Source: JAVVRI01 sp036654795 (GTDB lineage: Bacteria; Bacteroidota; Bacteroidia; Bacteroidales; Tannerellaceae). From it: a stretch of 9,182 nt of DNA. The stretch covers positions 1 to 9,182 of the forward strand of contig JAVVRI010000118.1 in assembly GCA_036654795.1 (NCBI GenBank). The letters run 5' to 3'. The notes under the pieces are model-generated. The model had not been told where the DNA came from and did not search any database. It saw only the letters and a program-made list of their open reading frames with translations. A program made the translations under genes and the position numbers. Shown here piece after piece: positions 6,689 through 9,182 of the stretch; position 1 is the first letter of the stretch; each line of letters opens with the position of its first letter.

Positions 6689-7410
6689 CAAGCCTGCATA
6701 ATGGCCGCCCAATCGTTAGCAAGGCTCAGCATATCGGGATAAAGCAAGTTTGCACCGGCATCAGTCAATGCCTCGTCAGCCAAAGGACCGGTATTCACCG
6801 CTATCGTAAAGATACCCGCAGCCACAGCAGCCTCCACACCCAGCGGAGCATTCTCCACCACAAAAGCCTCGTTAGCCTGTACACCCGCCTTTTCAAGCCC
6901 CATCAAGTAAGGCTCCGGATGAGGTTTCCCGTAATGCACCTCGAAAGCCGTCACCATCTTTGCCCGCTCGAAACAATCAGGAAAGGAACGGTTCAGCTTA
7001 TCAATCAAACTCGTTTGGCCGGAACCGGTAACGACTAGCGTTTCCAGTCCGAATGAACGCACTTGCTGCAACACTTCGGCAGCACCTGTCATTGGCTCAC
7101 CGTCGTTATATTGATTAAAGAGGGTAGCCTTTTCCTTGTAAACACACTCTTTCTCTTCCTCCGTAGCGGCACGCCCAAAGGTGCGCTGATAAAGCAAATC
7201 GATCGTGCTGTTGCCCGTACGTCCTTCCAACAGGTAAAAGTCTTCCGGAGTAGAAAGCAAACGATGGCGCGTAGCCGTCTCTGACCAAGCACGCGCATGA
7301 AAACGCATCGAATCGTAAAGTACGCCATCCATGTCAAATAATACGGCTTTGGGCGAAAGTGTCGTCTCGTTATGCTTATGCAGGTAACGTAAAATTGCTG
7401 TTTGAATCAT
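6664..7410 (-). CDS. HAD superfamily phosphatase, beta-phosphoglucomutase-like (subfamily IA)
   Basis: A 248-residue cytoplasmic HAD hydrolase. After a 20-residue N-terminal extension, motif I is AVLFDMDGVLYDS with nucleophile Asp26 and acid/base Asp28. A helical C1 cap follows (about 35-105). Motif II is VVTGSG (126-131, Thr128). Motif III is YGKPHPEPYL with Lys162. Motif IV is VVENAPLGVEAAVAAGI at 184-200, where Asn187 replaces the aspartate usually seen in ED at this place. Glu186 remains and could hold the magnesium with other ligands. Family members dephosphorylate or isomerise small sugar phosphates; the substrate is not predictable here. The start at 7410 sits about 24 bases after a full promoter, giving a short leader and supporting the start choice. 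Proximity to pgi and a sugar isomerase-like gene hints at sugar-phosphate metabolism, but these are separate transcripts. Confidence 0.88.
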   Translation of the reverse strand: MIQTAILRYLHKHNETTLSPKAVLFDMDGVLYDSMRFHARAWSETATRHRLLSTPEDFYLLEGRTGNSTIDLLYQRTFGRAATEEEKECVYKEKATLFNQYNDGEPMTGAAEVLQQVRSFGLETLVVTGSGQTSLIDKLNRSFPDCFERAKMVTAFEVHYGKPHPEPYLMGLEKAGVQANEAFVVENAPLGVEAAVAAGIFTIAVNTGPLADEALTDAGANLLYPDMLSLANDWAAIMQACRSAHDRI

Positions 7411-7433
7411 CTAATTGCTTTTAAGAATAAGGG

Positions 7434-7465
7434 CAAAGTTACAATAAATAAGGCGGGCATTCAAA
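7434..7465 (-). promoter_or_regulatory. Complete Bacteroidetes promoter (-33 and -7) for the HAD phosphatase gene
   Basis: On the minus strand TTTG (7465-7462) is followed by a 20-base spacer and TAACTTTG (7441-7434). This matches both the -33 TTTG and -7 TAnnTTTG elements at the expected spacing and is the best-formed promoter in the window. The predicted transcript starts near 7428, about 18 bases before the ATG at 7410. Confidence 0.75.
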
Positions 7466-7485
7466 CCTATATATCAGAATTGTGT

Positions 7486-7493
7486 TATCTTTG
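7486..7493 (+). promoter_or_regulatory. Bacteroidetes -7 promoter box for the 205-residue exported protein
   Basis: TATCTTTG is a perfect TAnnTTTG match, 56 bases before the ATG at 7550, giving a leader of about 50 bases. No TTTG is present 19-21 bases upstream; that zone is taken up by the -33 element of the divergent HAD promoter, so the two polymerases would bind overlapping DNA. Confidence 0.6.
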
Positions 7494-7549
7494 CAGTATT
7501 CAAGCCTCATGTATGGCCACTATTTTGTTTACTAATACAAACAAATGAT

Positions 7550-8167
7550 ATGAAAAAAATTGTACTACTACTTGCCGTATTATTACTCTCCTCCGGCTTT
7601 AAAAGCAAAGCTGCCGACTGGACGGAGTTACAGCACGAGATTTCCCTCAGCTACGGTGCGTTGCCGGTGTTCGACTTGCTGAATTATTATGAGAATCACT
7701 TCAGCAACAAATCCGTCAACTTTTACGATGACAAAGGGAAGTTTGGCTCGTTCAACGTGAGCTACCTCTTTTATCCGGACGAAATGGTCGGCTTTGGTGT
7801 GATCTACTCATACACGAACAGCGACAAATACATCATGGACAAAACGAACTCTATTGGAAACCTAAGCAACTCCTTTCACTCCATCATGCCATCCGTGAAA
7901 GTAAACTGGTATAACTACGACTACATTACGCTCTATTCGCGCATAAACATCGGCATAACCATTGCTACCGCCGAAGCCAATTACTTCGACGAAAGCAAGA
8001 TCACAGAGAAAGAAGACCCCTACATCCGCAATACGGAAATAACCCCTTTCTTTATGTACCAAGTGTCTCCTATCGGTATTGAGATAGGTCGCACGATTGC
8101 CGGTTTCGTAGAAGTTGGTTTCGGCCACATGGGTACAGCAATGATTGGCCTCCGCTACCGCATGTAA
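7550..8167 (+). CDS. Exported protein of unknown function, probable outer-membrane beta-barrel
   Basis: A 205-residue protein that I do not recognise by name. The N-terminus is a clear Sec signal peptide: MKK, a hydrophobic core IVLLLAVLLLSSGF, and a likely cleavage around KSKAA at residues 18-22. There is no lipobox cysteine, and no cysteine at all in the protein. The mature part has alternating polar/apolar, tyrosine- and glycine-rich stretches that look like antiparallel membrane strands: about 66-76, 79-90, 111-122, 124-142, 163-172, 175-182 and 184-205. Charged loops, such as DESKITEKEDPYIR (147-160), lie between them. Size and pattern suggest a small barrel of about eight strands. It ends in RYRM instead of the usual terminal aromatic, though Tyr203 is close to the end. 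It is a single-gene unit with its own promoter box and a strong terminator 17 bases after the stop. Confidence 0.75.
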   Translation: MKKIVLLLAVLLLSSGFKSKAADWTELQHEISLSYGALPVFDLLNYYENHFSNKSVNFYDDKGKFGSFNVSYLFYPDEMVGFGVIYSYTNSDKYIMDKTNSIGNLSNSFHSIMPSVKVNWYNYDYITLYSRINIGITIATAEANYFDESKITEKEDPYIRNTEITPFFMYQVSPIGIEIGRTIAGFVEVGFGHMGTAMIGLRYRM

Positions 8168-8184
8168 TACGGAAGCGAGAACTA

Positions 8185-8230
8185 AAAAAAGAATGGCACG
8201 CAGGATGTTTCCTGCGTGCCATTCTTTTTT
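8185..8230. terminator. Bidirectional terminator with a 21-bp perfect stem
   Basis: Bases 8185-8205 are the exact reverse complement of 8210-8230, leaving a four-base loop TGTT. The arm begins with six A and ends with six T, so each strand reads a GC-rich hairpin followed by a T run. It lies 17 bases after the stop of the exported-protein gene and 19 bases beyond the stop of pgi on the other strand, and so serves both convergent genes. Confidence 0.93.
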
Positions 8231-8249
8231 AGCTATATAGGTCAGTTTG

Positions 8250-9182
8250 TTACAAACGAGCCTTGATTGCTTCTGATTCTTTTTCGAAGCCCGGCTTGTT
8301 GAGCAGCGCAAACATATTCTTCTTGTATGCCTCTACGCCCGGTTGGTTAAAGGGGTTAACGCCCAGCATATAACCACTGATGCCACAACCCTTTTCGAAG
8401 AAGTAGAACAACTGGCCGATGTAGTAAGCGTTCACCTCGGGAAGGGTGATCTTGATATTAGGCACACCACCGTCGATGTGAGCCAATTGGGTGCCTAGTT
8501 CGGCCATTTTGTTCACCTCGTCCACGCGTTTACCGGCCAAGAAGTTCAGGCCGTCCAAGTCAGCACTGTCAGACGGTACGTGAAGCATATGTACCGGTTG
8601 CTCCACGGAGATAACCGTTTCAAAGATGGTACGTTCGCCCTCCTGAATCCATTGTCCCATGGAGTGCAGGTCGGTCGTAAAATCAACAGAAGCATTAAAT
8701 ATACCCTTGTTCTCCTTACCTTCACTTTCGCCGTAAAGTTGTTTCCACCATTCGCCGATGTAATGAAGTTTCGGATGGAAGTTGGCTAGTATCTCTACCT
8801 TCTTACCACTCTTATATAATTCGTTGCGCGTAGCTGCATAAATGGCAGACAAGTTGTTGGCAAAAGGAACATCGGCAGCAGTAGCCTTCTCCATCGACAC
8901 AGCACCGGCCACAAGGTCGCGAATGCTAATGCCGGCAACGGCAATAGGCAACAAGCCCACCGGCGTCAGTACCGAGAAACGTCCGCCCACGTTGTCAGGG
9001 ATGATAAAGGTCTTGTATCCTTCCTGATCAGCCAGTTTGCGCAACGCACCTTTCTTTGCATCCGTGATGGCCACAATGCGGTGTTTGGCTTCCTCTTTAC
9101 CAACAGCATCTTCCAGCTGCTTCTTGAGCATGCGGAAGGCAAGCGCGGGCTCAGTAGTCGTTCCTGATTTCGAGATATTAAT
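8250..9182 (-). CDS. pgi: Glucose-6-phosphate isomerase, cut by right window edge
   Basis: Interconverts glucose-6-phosphate and fructose-6-phosphate in glycolysis and gluconeogenesis, in the cytoplasm. The frame is open to the window edge and gives 310 visible residues; relatives are about 445 long, so the N-terminal third is missing. The Met codon at 9131 is internal, because the phosphosugar-binding signature SKSGTTTEP lies upstream of it at 9147-9173. Other marks are DNVGGRFSVLTPVGLLP (the second PGI signature), GESEGKENKGIF (catalytic Glu in GESEGK), AHIDGGVPN (the active-site His region) and NPFNQPGVEAYKKNMF, which carries the conserved active-site lysine near the C-terminus. The stop is TAA, followed by the shared terminator at 8185-8230. 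The assignment is secure. Confidence 0.96.
   Translation of the reverse strand: MNISKSGTTTEPALAFRMLKKQLEDAVGKEEAKHRIVAITDAKKGALRKLADQEGYKTFIIPDNVGGRFSVLTPVGLLPIAVAGISIRDLVAGAVSMEKATAADVPFANNLSAIYAATRNELYKSGKKVEILANFHPKLHYIGEWWKQLYGESEGKENKGIFNASVDFTTDLHSMGQWIQEGERTIFETVISVEQPVHMLHVPSDSADLDGLNFLAGKRVDEVNKMAELGTQLAHIDGGVPNIKITLPEVNAYYIGQLFYFFEKGCGISGYMLGVNPFNQPGVEAYKKNMFALLNKPGFEKESEAIKARL

Noticed and set aside
7862..8311. A 149-codon minus-strand open frame across the exported-protein gene and the terminator
   Set aside because: It runs through the 21-bp hairpin and into the 3' end of pgi, and is antisense to a gene with a clear signal peptide; no domain is visible.
8250..9131. Treating the Met codon at 9131 as the start of pgi
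   Set aside because: The frame continues upstream to the window edge and the essential SKSGTTTEP signature lies before that Met, so the gene is truncated by the window rather than short.
1..9182. A defence, phage or other mobile system
   Set aside because: No transposase, integrase, toxin-antitoxin, restriction or nuclease genes are visible, and every gene fits a chromosomal Bacteroidales setting.

Overview
This looks like an ordinary chromosomal segment from a member of the Bacteroidales, probably Bacteroides or a close relative. Three things point there. Several intergenic gaps carry the Bacteroidetes -7 promoter element TAnnTTTG (3056-3063, 5704-5711, 7434-7441, 7486-7493). There is a TonB-dependent receptor with an N-terminal carboxypeptidase-regulatory-like domain. 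The protein families (DUF2520 Rossmann protein, KdsC-like HAD, Maf, twin-arginine TIM-barrel lipoprotein) also fit. There are eight complete genes and two cut by the window edges. I found no tRNA, rRNA, CRISPR array, transposase or phage gene.

Region 1 (1-3017). The C-terminal part of ApbE, an FMN transferase that flavinylates membrane electron-transport subunits, runs off the left edge. Converging on it is a four-gene minus-strand operon: nitroreductase, DUF2520 Rossmann protein, KdsC-like Kdo-8-phosphate phosphatase and Maf nucleotide pyrophosphatase. The first three genes overlap by 1 and 8 bases, so translational coupling is likely. A TATCTTTG box lies about 40 bases upstream of the first gene.

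Region 2 (3018-5745). A divergently placed 800-residue TonB-dependent receptor stands alone with no SusD partner in the window. It is followed by a strong terminator built from a 21-base repeated motif.

Region 3 (5746-7410). A secreted, probably lipid-anchored TIM-barrel protein of the sugar phosphate isomerase/epimerase superfamily converges on a beta-phosphoglucomutase-like HAD phosphatase. The HAD gene has the best promoter in the window (TTTG, 20-base spacer, TAACTTTG).

Region 4 (7411-9182). A 205-residue exported, probable beta-barrel protein of unknown function is read divergently from the HAD gene. It ends at a 21-bp perfect hairpin, which also terminates the convergent glucose-6-phosphate isomerase gene (pgi) running off the right edge.

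The genes mix housekeeping and envelope functions: glycolysis, Kdo/LPS synthesis, flavinylation, nucleotide sanitation and outer-membrane transport. I see no convincing undescribed multi-gene system. The items most worth checking are the repeat-built terminator at 5545-5624, the orphan receptor, the dual Tat/lipoprotein signal and the unknown barrel protein.
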